Assembly: GCF_900103975.1 (NCBI RefSeq) | Contig: NZ_FNIR01000010.1 | Span: forward strand, 62,001-126,000 | Direction of reading: 5' to 3' | DNA from: Klenkia soli | Lineage (GTDB): Bacteria; Actinomycetota; Actinomycetes; Mycobacteriales; Geodermatophilaceae | Length of the DNA stretch: 64,000 nt | Shown: positions 9,377 to 17,439 of the stretch, one piece after another | Position numbering within the stretch: position 1 is the stretch's first letter | Layout: each line of letters starts with the position of its first letter | Translations under genes and position numbers: made by a program | Notes under the pieces: model-generated | What the model was told of the DNA's origin: nothing | Database searches by the model: none | The model's input: only the letters and a program-made list of their open reading frames with translations

Positions 9377-10138
9377 ATGACGTTCACACCCTTTGTCACC
9401 GAGAAGCTCGACTACTACGTCTACTTGTTGCGCGATCCTCGAGATGGTTCCGTCTTCTACGTCGGGAAGGGCGTGGGCAATCGGGTGTTCGCCCACGCGG
9501 CTGACGAGCTCGTAGCTGCCGACGACAGCCCTCTGTCGACGAAGCTCGACACGATCCGTGCCATTCGTGCGGAGGGTCTCGTCGTCGGCACGGAGCTGCT
9601 GAGGTTCGGCCTGACCAGCAAGGAGGCGTTCGAGGTGGAGGCGGCCGCCATCGAGCTCCTCTCGAACAAGACGCACAGCTCAGTCGCCCTGACCAACCTG
9701 GTCTCAGGTCACCACGTCGAGGAGCGCGGCTGGATGACGACGGACGCGGCAGCATCGACCTTCGAGGCGGAGGCGGCACCAGACATCTCCGATGCCGTTC
9801 TCCTGATCAGGCCGAGTCAGCTCTGGTCCCCGAAGATGAGCGGCGATGCACTGTTCGAGGCCACGCACGGCTGGTGGGTGCTGAACCCAGCCCGTGCAGC
9901 AACCGCCACCTACGTCCTGAGCGTTTCCCGGGGCGTCATCCGTGGCGTCTACCTCCCGACTGGGTGGCGGGAGCAACGACAGGGCGATCGGGGGTGGTCC
10001 TCCGCCCCACGCAAGACCCGCTGGGGCTTCGAGGGGGTTCAGGCAGACGACGACTTCTCCCGTGCAGTCCTCAACAGAGACGTCAGCAGGTACTTCGCCA
10101 GAGGAGCGCAGAATTCAGTGCGCTACCTCAACTGCTGA
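9377..10138 (+). CDS. GIY-YIG nuclease domain protein
   Basis: A 253-residue protein whose first ~110 residues carry a GIY-YIG nuclease domain of the LEM-3-like kind: YYVYLLRDP (the GIY strand) followed by VFYVGKGVGNRVFAHA (the YIG strand with its conserved K/R), then an E in FEVEAAAIELL. This fold cuts DNA with one metal ion. Residues 130-253 (RPSQLWSPKMSGDALFEATH, then WWVLNPARA and a VRGVYLPTGW-like strand) form a second domain I cannot place; it could be a specificity or ligand-binding module. The 231-base gap upstream separates it from the divergent AddB-like gene and must hold both promoters, though I see no clear elements. The macro-like/SIR2 gene begins 14 bases after the stop, so the two are probably co-expressed. 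Confidence 0.75.
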   Translation: MTFTPFVTEKLDYYVYLLRDPRDGSVFYVGKGVGNRVFAHAADELVAADDSPLSTKLDTIRAIRAEGLVVGTELLRFGLTSKEAFEVEAAAIELLSNKTHSSVALTNLVSGHHVEERGWMTTDAAASTFEAEAAPDISDAVLLIRPSQLWSPKMSGDALFEATHGWWVLNPARAATATYVLSVSRGVIRGVYLPTGWREQRQGDRGWSSAPRKTRWGFEGVQADDDFSRAVLNRDVSRYFARGAQNSVRYLNC

Positions 10139-10152
10139 CGGGGCACGAGCGC

Positions 10153-11706
10153 ATGCCTTCTCACCCCGGCCACGTCTTCGTGGTGCCCGGACGACTCGAT
10201 CTCCTCGACTGCGACGACGTCGTCGTCCCCACCGACCACTCCGTGCACGTGACGCGGACCTGGACGAGCACCCTGGACTGGGGGAGTGCACCCGTCCGCC
10301 GCGCGGAGCGAGGGGCGGTCACATCGCTGTCCGACCAACGTCGGGTTGCCCAGCTTCCGGAGCGGACCGGGAGGCGACGCTGGCTCCTCTCCGTCGGCCA
10401 CGGTGGTGGTGACATCGAAGCTCTCGCCGACGGCCTCCAACAGTGTCTACGGGCCATCGCCAGCACTCAGATGTTGGGCGACCGATCTGTCCGGCGGGTG
10501 GGGCTGCCCACCCTCGGCGTCGGTCAGGGCGGGTACGGAGGCAAACGTGGTGAAGTGATTCGTGCGCTGCTCGAGACGGCTACGGGATTGGCGCAAGAAC
10601 TCGGCATGGATGTCGTTTTCGTCGCGTACAACCCTGCCGACTACTCGGCCTTCCAATCGGAGCGGCGGAAAGCCGGCGACATGCTGTCGGCCGAGCAGGA
10701 GACGCTGGCCAGGGCACTTGCCGAACGAGCGAAGTCCGGAGAACTCGCGCTGTTCATGGGGGCGGGTACCAGCATGTCGGCCGGGCTCCCCTCGTGGAAC
10801 GGGCTGCTCGCTGCGCTGGCTGCCCGCGTCGATCTTCCCTTCGATGCAGCCGCTTGGGACAGGCTCGGTCCATTGGACGCGGCCGAACTCCTGCGCCGCC
10901 GAGCCGCTGACGTGCACCACGGTGAGGAGGGGGCGCTGGGCTGGCTGGTCTCCGAGATCATCGCGCCGAAGAAGCGGTACGGACTGACCCATGTCCAGTT
11001 GGCCGCGCTCCACTGCGAACAGGCCATCACCACCAACTTCGACCACCTCTACGAGGACGCAGTGGCGGCGGTGGACGGACGCCGTCCGCTCGTCGTGCTG
11101 CCCGGGGGGAAGAGCCGCGAGCTCGCCGGTACCAGCAGTGCAGGGTGGCTTCTGAAGCTGCACGGCGACGTATCCGCACCTGCCTCCGTAGTCCTCGCTC
11201 GCCGGTCGTTCGTCACCTACGACGCGCAGAGGCGCCCTCTCGGGGGCGTTCTGCAGTCCACTCTGCTCACGAAGCACCTGCTCGTCGTCGGCGCGTCGAT
11301 GACTGACGACAACGTGATCCGACTGATCCACGAGGTCGCAGAACTGGGTGAACGCAGCCACGGGTCCGCTACGGAACTGGGCACCGTGATCAGCCTGCAA
11401 CGAGATGACCTGCGTCAGCAGATCTGGAAGCCAGAGTTCGCGTACCTGGCACTCGGCGAGCGGAACGGTGACGTTGGTCGTGCCGCGCGAGAGCTCGAGG
11501 TCTTCCTCGACCGCGTGGTCCTCCTCAGCGAGACCGGCCAGGCACACCTGATCAGCGAGCGCTACGCGCCTCTCTTGGGTACCGACGCAGAACGTCGCGC
11601 GGCCGCGTCCGCAAGGCACCTCCATGAAGAGATCGCCGGACTCGGGGGCGAAGGTTGGAGTGCGCTCAGAGCAGCCCTCGAGCAGTTCGGCGCCGACCCG
11701 ACGTGA
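10153..11706 (+). CDS. SIR2-family protein with macro-like N-terminal domain (putative NAD+-consuming defence effector)
   Basis: A 517-residue two-domain protein. Residues 1-165 look macro-like: HVFVVPGRLDLLDCDDVVVP at the start, and a RVGLPTLGVGQGGYGGKRGE loop near 120 resembling the ADP-ribose-binding LPxxGTGxGG loop. From about 195 it is a SIR2_2-type domain: LFMGAGTSMSAGLPSW (NAD-binding loop near 202), ITTNFDHLYEDA near 294 and LLKLHGD near 335, where the catalytic His lies. SIR2 effectors with ADP-ribose sensor domains (for example ThsA of Thoeris) hydrolyse NAD+ on phage infection; the same role here is inferred. The start is ATG 10153; the longer frame overlaps the GIY-YIG gene. No TIR partner gene is visible. 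It is convergent with the DUF4268 gene. Confidence 0.7.
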   Translation: MPSHPGHVFVVPGRLDLLDCDDVVVPTDHSVHVTRTWTSTLDWGSAPVRRAERGAVTSLSDQRRVAQLPERTGRRRWLLSVGHGGGDIEALADGLQQCLRAIASTQMLGDRSVRRVGLPTLGVGQGGYGGKRGEVIRALLETATGLAQELGMDVVFVAYNPADYSAFQSERRKAGDMLSAEQETLARALAERAKSGELALFMGAGTSMSAGLPSWNGLLAALAARVDLPFDAAAWDRLGPLDAAELLRRRAADVHHGEEGALGWLVSEIIAPKKRYGLTHVQLAALHCEQAITTNFDHLYEDAVAAVDGRRPLVVLPGGKSRELAGTSSAGWLLKLHGDVSAPASVVLARRSFVTYDAQRRPLGGVLQSTLLTKHLLVVGASMTDDNVIRLIHEVAELGERSHGSATELGTVISLQRDDLRQQIWKPEFAYLALGERNGDVGRAARELEVFLDRVVLLSETGQAHLISERYAPLLGTDAERRAAASARHLHEEIAGLGGEGWSALRAALEQFGADPT

Positions 11707-11791
11707 GGCTCCTGCATAGGAACACGTCGACCAGCGACTGATGAACCGCATCACCGCAGGCGCGTGGTGGAAGTGACCTCTGCGGTCGGGG

Positions 11792-12775
11792 CTACCTGTC
11801 GTCCGAGGCGTCGACGAGCCAGTTGACCCCACCGATCGAGACCAGTGCGGACCGAAGCCGACTCTGGGTGTCGACCATCCAGTCCAGGAACTCGGGCCAG
11901 CGCTCGGTGTCGTCGACCTCGCCGGTGATCTGAGGGGCCTCGACCCGGCACGCCTTCTTCCCGGGTAGTGGGTCCCAGACCAGCCGACCGCCGAAGGCGG
12001 TCTCGAACTCGGCTGCTCGACGAGCGAGCCGTTGGTAGATCCTGTCGTTCTCGACGCCATCGGAGTGCCCGAAGTACAACTCGCTTCGCACCCCCGGCGA
12101 ATTCGTGAAGCTCACGCCCCACCTGAGTCCAGCGCTACCGGCGGTCATCTCGAAGTAGTTGGCCTGCGGCGCTCGACCACGTGACCACGTCGGGTGTGCA
12201 GCCTTGAGGCGGTCCAAGAACTGCTCCCAGAACTCCCTGTAGAGGCCTGCTCTGGAGCTGATGCTCTGACTCGACTGGGCAGCGTTCTTGACGATCTTCT
12301 GCCAGTCGTTGGGCTGGGAGACGACGCGGAACAAGGGGGCGTAGGGAGACGTCGCAATGCGGACCGCCGCCACCTCGACACCGAAGAATCGCGTGCCTTC
12401 GCCTGTGCGGGTGTTGAGCCAGTCGAGTGCTGCCCTGTGCTCCGGTTGGAACGTGGGCGCCACCCAGACGATGTTGGCGACGTCTTCGACCCCGGCGGCG
12501 TAGGTGAGCAGCTGTCCCAGGTGACCGTGGTCGGTCCGTTCCAACTGGTTCTCGACGATGACACGTTCGCCGGTGCTGAGGTCGTGTCCGATGAGGTCGA
12601 GTGAGAAGTTGCCGACTGGGTGCTCTGCGCCGGTCAGCTCGAGATCCATCCCCAACGCGTCGCCGAGGTGGTTGGCGTTCTGCAGGAGCCACGGGGTGAA
12701 CACATGCGCCTCGTGGGCCCAGACCTCCCGGACAGCGACGTACTCCAGTGACCCGAGGTGGGGGATGTCGCTCAT
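11792..12775 (-). CDS. DUF4268 domain protein with PD-(D/E)XK-like N-terminus
   Basis: A 327-residue protein. Its N-terminal half carries the restriction-endonuclease-fold signature common in DUF4268 proteins: GNFSLDLIGHDLSTGERVIV, then ENQLERTDHGHLGQLLTYAAG, where D, E and Q supply the D...ExQ catalytic set. A VANIVWVAPTF strand follows. The C-terminal half (WEQFLDRLKAAHPTW onward, ending GGVNWLVDAS) matches the DUF4268 region. Such proteins are found in defence islands and are thought to be nucleases, though few have been tested. I chose ATG 12775; a GTG immediately before it is equally possible. The gene lies 133 bases downstream of the ADP-ribosyltransferase-like gene on the same strand and could share its transcript. 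Confidence 0.7.
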   Translation of the reverse strand: MSDIPHLGSLEYVAVREVWAHEAHVFTPWLLQNANHLGDALGMDLELTGAEHPVGNFSLDLIGHDLSTGERVIVENQLERTDHGHLGQLLTYAAGVEDVANIVWVAPTFQPEHRAALDWLNTRTGEGTRFFGVEVAAVRIATSPYAPLFRVVSQPNDWQKIVKNAAQSSQSISSRAGLYREFWEQFLDRLKAAHPTWSRGRAPQANYFEMTAGSAGLRWGVSFTNSPGVRSELYFGHSDGVENDRIYQRLARRAAEFETAFGGRLVWDPLPGKKACRVEAPQITGEVDDTERWPEFLDWMVDTQSRLRSALVSIGGVNWLVDASDDR

Positions 12776-12908
12776 CACGCCTCATCTTCTCCGCTGCGCT
12801 GCCCGTTGCGCCGCAGCCGTGCGGTACCGAGTTGGTGCGTTGCGACCGCTGCGGTTGCGCGTCAACAGTTCGCGGCGGTTGCGACCGCCCCCGGCATGAG
12901 CGTCAGGG

Positions 12909-13889
12909 TCATGCGAGTGCGTTCGTCCAACGAAGCCGTGCGGTGGTCCGCCCTTCGGCCCGTTCGACATCGACGACGGCGTAGTCGCCGCCGGTGATGA
13001 GTTCGGCTTCCTCGGGCACTACTCCCGACGCCAACCATGCCGGGACGGCCGGGAAAGGCCCGATGACCTCGAAAAGGAAGCGGCCGCCGTACTGCTCGGT
13101 CACCGCTCGGTCCAATGAGAGCCCCCAGAGCGGCATCCGAATGGTGCCCGAGTCGATGACGGATTCGATCTGGGCGTCCTTCTCTGCCTCCGACTTCAAT
13201 CCGCGGCCAGCGAAGTCACCCGCAGGTAGCGAGGCCACCCGCGCCCATCCGGCGGCGTCCCGCTGGTCGGCTCCCGCCACGGCATCCAGGAGAGTGCGGG
13301 CGGCCGCGAGCGCGTCCGGGCGCTCCTTGGCCTTCTCCTCGTGCGCCGCGATGTAGCTGGCCTGCACGTAGTGCGGAACGCCGGTGAGCACTCGTGCGCC
13401 GGCGCGGATCAGCGAGGACCCGACGTCCTGCCCGCTCTGCCAGAGCGAGCATGCCTCGCCCAAGGGCATCTGCGTCATTCCCGAGCCTCCATCCGATGGC
13501 CTGTCGATCCCCTCTATTGGCCCGAAGCGAGCCAACCACTGACCAGCAGCGGTGGGAATGAAGATCGACGGTGTGTAGAGGATCTTGACACCGACGGCAC
13601 CGGCGACTGCCGAGTGGAGCACCCGACGGCACGCAGGGGACAGCGCGTGGGCTCCCGCGGAGATCAACAGTCGGACTTCGTCGACACGCAACTCCCCGCC
13701 ACGGTTGAGGACAGCCCGCAGGTGATCAGTGTGTGGTGCTGGAGGAAGGAGCTGGAGGAGCGAAGCCACCTCGTCGATCCCCATCCCGGACCAGGGTGCC
13801 TCGACCTGCGCCCAGAAGTTCCACGCAGTGAAGCCTTCAGCTCGTCGGCTCTCACTCTCCGGGTGGAGCATGTAGACCGCGTACGGCAT
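12909..13889 (-). CDS. Putative ADP-ribosyltransferase
   Basis: A 326-residue protein with no secretion signal. The C-terminal ~90 residues fit an R-S-E type ADP-ribosyltransferase. GLSLDRAVTEQYGGRFLFEV matches the STS strand and following helix. After a proline-rich turn, VPEEAELITGGDYAVVDVER matches the ARTT loop with its ExE pair (EAE near residue 292). The N-terminal ~200 residues (helical, including HTDHLRAVLNRGGEL and VPHYVQASYIAAHEEK) are unfamiliar. The gene follows the ADP-ribosylglycohydrolase gene by 5 bases, so transferase and eraser are coupled, as in known ART toxin/hydrolase antidote pairs. The start is ATG 13889, with GAGGG upstream inside the preceding gene; extending it would run into that gene. 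The domain call is by pattern and the target is unknown. Confidence 0.5.
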   Translation of the reverse strand: MPYAVYMLHPESESRRAEGFTAWNFWAQVEAPWSGMGIDEVASLLQLLPPAPHTDHLRAVLNRGGELRVDEVRLLISAGAHALSPACRRVLHSAVAGAVGVKILYTPSIFIPTAAGQWLARFGPIEGIDRPSDGGSGMTQMPLGEACSLWQSGQDVGSSLIRAGARVLTGVPHYVQASYIAAHEEKAKERPDALAAARTLLDAVAGADQRDAAGWARVASLPAGDFAGRGLKSEAEKDAQIESVIDSGTIRMPLWGLSLDRAVTEQYGGRFLFEVIGPFPAVPAWLASGVVPEEAELITGGDYAVVDVERAEGRTTARLRWTNALA

Positions 13890-13894
13890 CGTCG

Positions 13895-15304
13895 TCAGCC
13901 CTCGTTCGGGCCGGCGGGTTGCTGCACGCGCTCGAGTGCGGCGGTGAAGCTGTCGTTCCACCGGCTCAGGTGCGGCCACCTGGCCGCGACCGTGTCGGTC
14001 GCCTCCTGCGCGGTCAACCCCTGGCTCCGACGCAGCCACGCCCGCAGCACCAGCCCGGTCCGCGACTGCCCGGCGTGGCAGTGCACCAGCACCTGCCGGC
14101 CCTCCGCTCGCAACGCCGCCATGTCGTCGAGGACGTCGGCCAGGACGACGTCGATCTCGCTGTTGGCGTCGTCGTCGGTGAGATAGGCGAACCGCTGCAC
14201 CTCGTGACCGAAGGGCTCACCGGTCCGGCACAGCGAGACGACGGCGAACTCCCGCGAGCTGCGCCGGGCGCCGTCCAGGTCGCTGGCCCACACCCCGTCG
14301 GCGATCTCGCGCGGCTCGAGACCAGGCGTCGATGGAGCCTCGTACCGGTCCCCCGACTTCCCGGTGAGCCCCGCGGTGACCGCATGCAGGTCCGCTAGGT
14401 CCCACACGCGATCGCCGAACCCGGGCACCCATCCGTGCACGACCGACGTCCAGCGCATCGGGATGCCCGCGATGCCGAACACGGCTCCGGCCAGACCACC
14501 CGCGACGGCGGCCACCGTGTCGGTGTCGCCGCCGAGGTCGACCACCCGGCGCAGCACCTGCGCGAAGGACGTCGCCCCGCGCAGCGCCCACACGGCCTGG
14601 CCGAGTGTGGGCCACACGGCTCCGTTGCTCTCGGTCGCATCCGCCGGCGTCCATTCAGGGGCCAGCACCGTCGCCCAGCGCTCACGGTGCTCAGCTGCGA
14701 CGTGCTGCAGGGTCTCGGGGACGGCGGCCAGCGGATCACCGCCGTCCAGCGCCACCCGCACCAGCTCGTGGAAGATCGCGCAGCCCTCGCCGGCGGACGG
14801 GTCGCCGTGGGTGAGCGCCGAGATCCGCCGGGCGGCGTCCATGGTCGCCGTCCGGCCCTGGGGGGCGAAGAAGACCGCCGCCGGCGTCGTCCGCATCAGC
14901 GAGCCGTTGCCGGCCGCGTGCCCGGACCGCGCGAAGTGCTCGGCCGCGGCGACGTCCCACGGTCGACCGGACCCGAGGACGGCGCGGGTCTGGTTGCCGA
15001 TGTCCGGCGGGTTCGCGCCGGCCCAGCGGTGGAAGCGTTCGAACAGGTCGGCCCCGTCCAGCCCGCCGCGGTCGACCAGGGAGCCGGCCACGAGCAGGGC
15101 CATCTGGGTGTCGTCGGTGAACTCGCCTGGTTCCCAGTTCAGCGAACCGCCGCCGCACATCTCGGTCGCGGCTCCGCGGGCGTCCTGCGGGAAGCGGGCC
15201 GAGAAGCGACCGGCCGGGCCGAACTCGAAGGGTGCGCCGAGGGCGTCGCCGACGGCGGAGCCGATGACCGCACCGGCAGCGCGGTGGAAGCGGGGCATGG
15301 TCAT
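13895..15304 (-). CDS. ADP-ribosylglycohydrolase fused to dual-specificity phosphatase domain
   Basis: A 469-residue fusion. Residues 1-300 are an ADP-ribosylglycohydrolase (ARH/DraG family), which removes ADP-ribose from proteins or other targets. The metal-binding motifs are clear: GDALGAPFEF near 20, EFTDDTQMALL near 60, AAGNGSLMRTTPAA near 125, and GGDTDTVAAVAGGLAGAVFG near 255. The last ~150 residues are a cysteine phosphatase domain with VHCHAGQSRTG (the CX5R loop), resembling dual-specificity/tyrosine phosphatases; this could act on ADP-ribose phosphate products. The start ATG 15304 overlaps the upstream stop by ATGA, and the ADP-ribosyltransferase-like gene follows after 5 bases, so translation is coupled across all three. 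ARG-phosphatase genes beside ARPP-1 are a known neighbourhood. Confidence 0.85.
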   Translation of the reverse strand: MTMPRFHRAAGAVIGSAVGDALGAPFEFGPAGRFSARFPQDARGAATEMCGGGSLNWEPGEFTDDTQMALLVAGSLVDRGGLDGADLFERFHRWAGANPPDIGNQTRAVLGSGRPWDVAAAEHFARSGHAAGNGSLMRTTPAAVFFAPQGRTATMDAARRISALTHGDPSAGEGCAIFHELVRVALDGGDPLAAVPETLQHVAAEHRERWATVLAPEWTPADATESNGAVWPTLGQAVWALRGATSFAQVLRRVVDLGGDTDTVAAVAGGLAGAVFGIAGIPMRWTSVVHGWVPGFGDRVWDLADLHAVTAGLTGKSGDRYEAPSTPGLEPREIADGVWASDLDGARRSSREFAVVSLCRTGEPFGHEVQRFAYLTDDDANSEIDVVLADVLDDMAALRAEGRQVLVHCHAGQSRTGLVLRAWLRRSQGLTAQEATDTVAARWPHLSRWNDSFTAALERVQQPAGPNEG

Positions 15305-16149
15305 GACGCCTCCAGGACGGGGTGGGTGAGGTCGATCGCGGTCAGGTGCACGGTGCGGTCGCGCCAACGGACGTCGTCCACCCGGATGCGTCCGCCACCG
15401 CCGTACCGGCGGCCCGCCCCGGCGCCGCGGACCGCGGTCAGGTCGGTGCCCTGCACCCGCTCGGCGAACGCGCGGGCCAGGGCAGCCGTCGTGCGGACGG
15501 CGGGCCGGCCGAGTGCATCGAGCGCGGCGGCCTCGAGCAGCGGCCGCCAGTGGGCGCTGAGCGCACGGCGTGAGCCGAACAGCTCGAGGGCGACCGGCCG
15601 CCCGGCGATCCCGATGAGGACACCGCTCTGCCCGGCCAGCGGGGTGAGGTCAGGCGCCTCGACTTTCGCCCGGTCGAGGCGGTCCGTCAGCGAGTCGGTG
15701 GGGGAGGGCCCGGCGACCGCGGAGTAGCCGGACACCCGGCGCCAGACCCGTTCCTGCGCGTCGGACTGCTCCAGGTGCGGCCGCAGGGCGACCGGCGCGC
15801 GGCGGGCCTGACGCCGGTGTGCGGTCTCACCGCCCCAGCGGCCGTGCTCGACGCACAGCACCGGCAGGACGGTGGGGGTGGCCGGCGCCAGGACGGTCGA
15901 GGCGGTCAGCGTCCGGTTCTGCCAACCGCCCTCGAGCAGCTCGCCGGCCAGCAGGAGTGTCGGCTTCGCCGACCGGTTCATCACCACGAGTTGGTCGACC
16001 GACGGCGCGCCGGCCCGCTCGGCGACGTCGACCTCGGCAGTGGCGCCCGTGGCGAGGCCGGTCACCGGCGACGCGTCGGTCCAGACCGGGAAGACGGTGA
16101 GGGCGCCGCGGTGGGTGCCCTGCCCCACGTGCAGTCGGAGACGAACCAT
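15301..16149 (-). CDS. ARPP-1 family protein
   Basis: A 282-residue protein matching ARPP-1, a domain defined by its association with ADP-ribosylglycohydrolase and rhodanese/phosphatase genes. The signature is LTVFPVW near 17, then a basic NRSAKPTLLLAGELLEGGWQ stretch, NRTLTASTVLAPA and LPVLCVEHGRWGG. The function is not established; it may bind or process a nucleotide-derived molecule. It is the first gene of the ADP-ribose operon and overlaps the next by ATGA. I chose ATG 16149, since family members begin close to this point; a GTG at 16173 would add eight residues and put the start inside the palindrome described at 16172-16185, so it is less likely. Expression is probably controlled from the divergent regulator's side. 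Confidence 0.85.
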   Translation of the reverse strand: MVRLRLHVGQGTHRGALTVFPVWTDASPVTGLATGATAEVDVAERAGAPSVDQLVVMNRSAKPTLLLAGELLEGGWQNRTLTASTVLAPATPTVLPVLCVEHGRWGGETAHRRQARRAPVALRPHLEQSDAQERVWRRVSGYSAVAGPSPTDSLTDRLDRAKVEAPDLTPLAGQSGVLIGIAGRPVALELFGSRRALSAHWRPLLEAAALDALGRPAVRTTAALARAFAERVQGTDLTAVRGAGAGRRYGGGGRIRVDDVRWRDRTVHLTAIDLTHPVLEAS

Positions 16150-16171
16150 GCTGAACACCCCGTTCGAGTTC

Positions 16172-16213
16172 ACGCAACATTGCGTATATCAAAGAGATAG
16201 ACGGGTTCTGCGT
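16172..16213. promoter_or_regulatory. Divergent promoter region with palindromes, likely NrtR-type operator
   Basis: The 77-base gap between the ARPP-1 and NrtR-like genes is locally AT-richer than its surroundings. It contains a perfect palindrome ACGCAA-CA-TTGCGT at 16172-16185, a TATC-AAAGA-GATA repeat at 16187-16199, and a second TGCGT(T/A) half at 16209-16213. A regulator binding here could control both directions. NrtR sites differ among lineages, so the assignment rests on position and symmetry only. Confidence 0.5.
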
Positions 16214-16226
16214 TAAAGTCAAGGGC

Positions 16227-16871
16227 GTGTACCGCGACTCGTCCGGCAAGGCGCTCACCGACTACCCGCGGCCGTCGGTCGCTGTCGACACGGCAGTGCT
16301 GACCGTCCCGCCCGCCGCGGGGTCCCTCGACGTCGTTCTCGTGCGCGGGGACGGCGGCTGGGCCCTGCCCGGGACGTTCCTGCACGAGGGGGAGACGCTG
16401 GCCGAGGCGGTGCAGCGCTCCCTCGCCGACAAGGTCGGGCTGGGCGGGCGGTCGCCCCAGCAGCTGCAGGTCTTCGACGACCCGGGGCGGGACGACCGAG
16501 GCTGGGTCCTGAGCGTCGCGCACGTCGACGTCGTCCCGTGGGACGAACTGGCGCCGGTGCTCGAGGCACGTCGGGACGACGTCGCGCACCGGCCCTGCGA
16601 CGAGGTGTTCGGTCTGGCCTTCGACCACGACGAGATCGTCCGGCTGGCTGCTGAACACGTCCGGGCCCGCTACCGGGACCGGCCAGATCCAGCCGGGTTG
16701 GTGCCTGAGCCGTTCACCCTGCGCGAGCTACGGGTGGTCCACCAGGCCGTGCTGGGCCGACTGCCGCGTTCTTCGGACACCTTCCGGCGGGCCATGCTGC
16801 CGCTGTTGACCGAGGTGCCCGGTGTTCGGGAGGGGACGGTCGGGAAGCCGGCGCAGCTGTACCGGCGCTGA
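16227..16871 (+). CDS. NrtR-like Nudix transcriptional regulator
   Basis: A 214-residue regulator of the NrtR type: a Nudix domain (residues 1-140) followed by a winged helix (about 150-214, LRELRVVHQAVLGRLPRSSD then FRRAMLP). In the Nudix box (GTFLHEGETLAEAVQRSLAD), the catalytic RE and EE positions read RS and DK. The domain should therefore bind but not hydrolyse a ligand such as ADP-ribose, as in characterised NrtR proteins that control NAD metabolism. The gene is divergent from the ARPP-1/ADP-ribosylglycohydrolase/ADP-ribosyltransferase operon and very likely regulates it. The GTG start has AAGGG 5 bases upstream. The ligand and operator are inferred. Confidence 0.75.
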   Translation: MYRDSSGKALTDYPRPSVAVDTAVLTVPPAAGSLDVVLVRGDGGWALPGTFLHEGETLAEAVQRSLADKVGLGGRSPQQLQVFDDPGRDDRGWVLSVAHVDVVPWDELAPVLEARRDDVAHRPCDEVFGLAFDHDEIVRLAAEHVRARYRDRPDPAGLVPEPFTLRELRVVHQAVLGRLPRSSDTFRRAMLPLLTEVPGVREGTVGKPAQLYRR

Positions 16872-16944
16872 CCGGCCTCACACGTCGGGGTGGGGCGGTC
16901 CCCTCTGCGCCGGAATTGTCGGACCCCTCCGCCAGAATCGGCCT

Positions 16945-17439
16945 GTGACCAGCGCTGATGCAGCAGATGACAGCTCCCTGTGGAGGACCGCCACGGGCGG
17001 TCGGGCGCACCTCGCGCGGTGCTCCCACTTGGTCGGCAAGAAGATCATCCCGGCCACCGACCAGCCAGTCTGCGACTCCTGCCAGGCCGAGCGCGACGGG
17101 CACGGGCGGGACTACCAAGCTGACCTTCTGACCGCGTTGCCGGTGATGGGCGTATCTGTGACCGACTGGCCGCAGGTGCAGTCCGTGCTCGCGCCTGTCG
17201 ATCACGATGAGGTCTGGCTGCCGTACAGCAGGAGCTACATCGCGCTCGGCCGCAAGGGCAGGGCAGTCGCATGGGTCGGCAAAAGCTACGTCGACGTTGC
17301 CGGCGAGATCAGGACTGAGCTCCCCGGCTACACCGGTGTCGTGAAGAACGGCGGCAGCGTCAAGGAACCTCGTCGCGGCGACTCATGCCCGACCTGCCAC
17401 GAGACGAAGTCGCTGAGCGGCGCCTGTGCCTGCAACTGA
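16945..17439 (+). CDS. Hypothetical protein with paired cysteine knuckles
   Basis: A 164-residue protein I do not recognise. It has a cysteine pair in an N-terminal segment (RCSHLVGKKI then VCDSCQAERDG) and a C-terminal knuckle CPTCHETKSLSGACAC, consistent with one or two zinc-binding sites. The middle (VWLPYSRSYIALGRKGRAVA) is a probable beta-rich domain. The GTG start at 16945 was chosen over a longer reading that runs into the NrtR gene; a TTGTCGGACC string lies 29 bases upstream. The small gene that follows overlaps it by 14 bases. It opens a run of seven co-directional genes ending in a PGN_0703-like nuclease, so it may belong to the same accessory module. Confidence 0.55.
   Translation: MTSADAADDSSLWRTATGGRAHLARCSHLVGKKIIPATDQPVCDSCQAERDGHGRDYQADLLTALPVMGVSVTDWPQVQSVLAPVDHDEVWLPYSRSYIALGRKGRAVAWVGKSYVDVAGEIRTELPGYTGVVKNGGSVKEPRRGDSCPTCHETKSLSGACACN

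Noticed and set aside
12839-12888. The 11-base direct repeat GTTGCGACCGC in the gap before the DUF4268 gene
   Set aside because: In such GC-rich DNA two copies of an 11-mer of this composition in 50 bases are not convincing; no gene or symmetry is attached.
16911-16938. A promoter TTGTCG...CAGAAT ahead of the zinc-knuckle gene
   Set aside because: The two hexamers are only 11 bases apart, too close for a standard promoter. A similar CTGTCGGACC string at 17696 suggests a short repeated motif at most.
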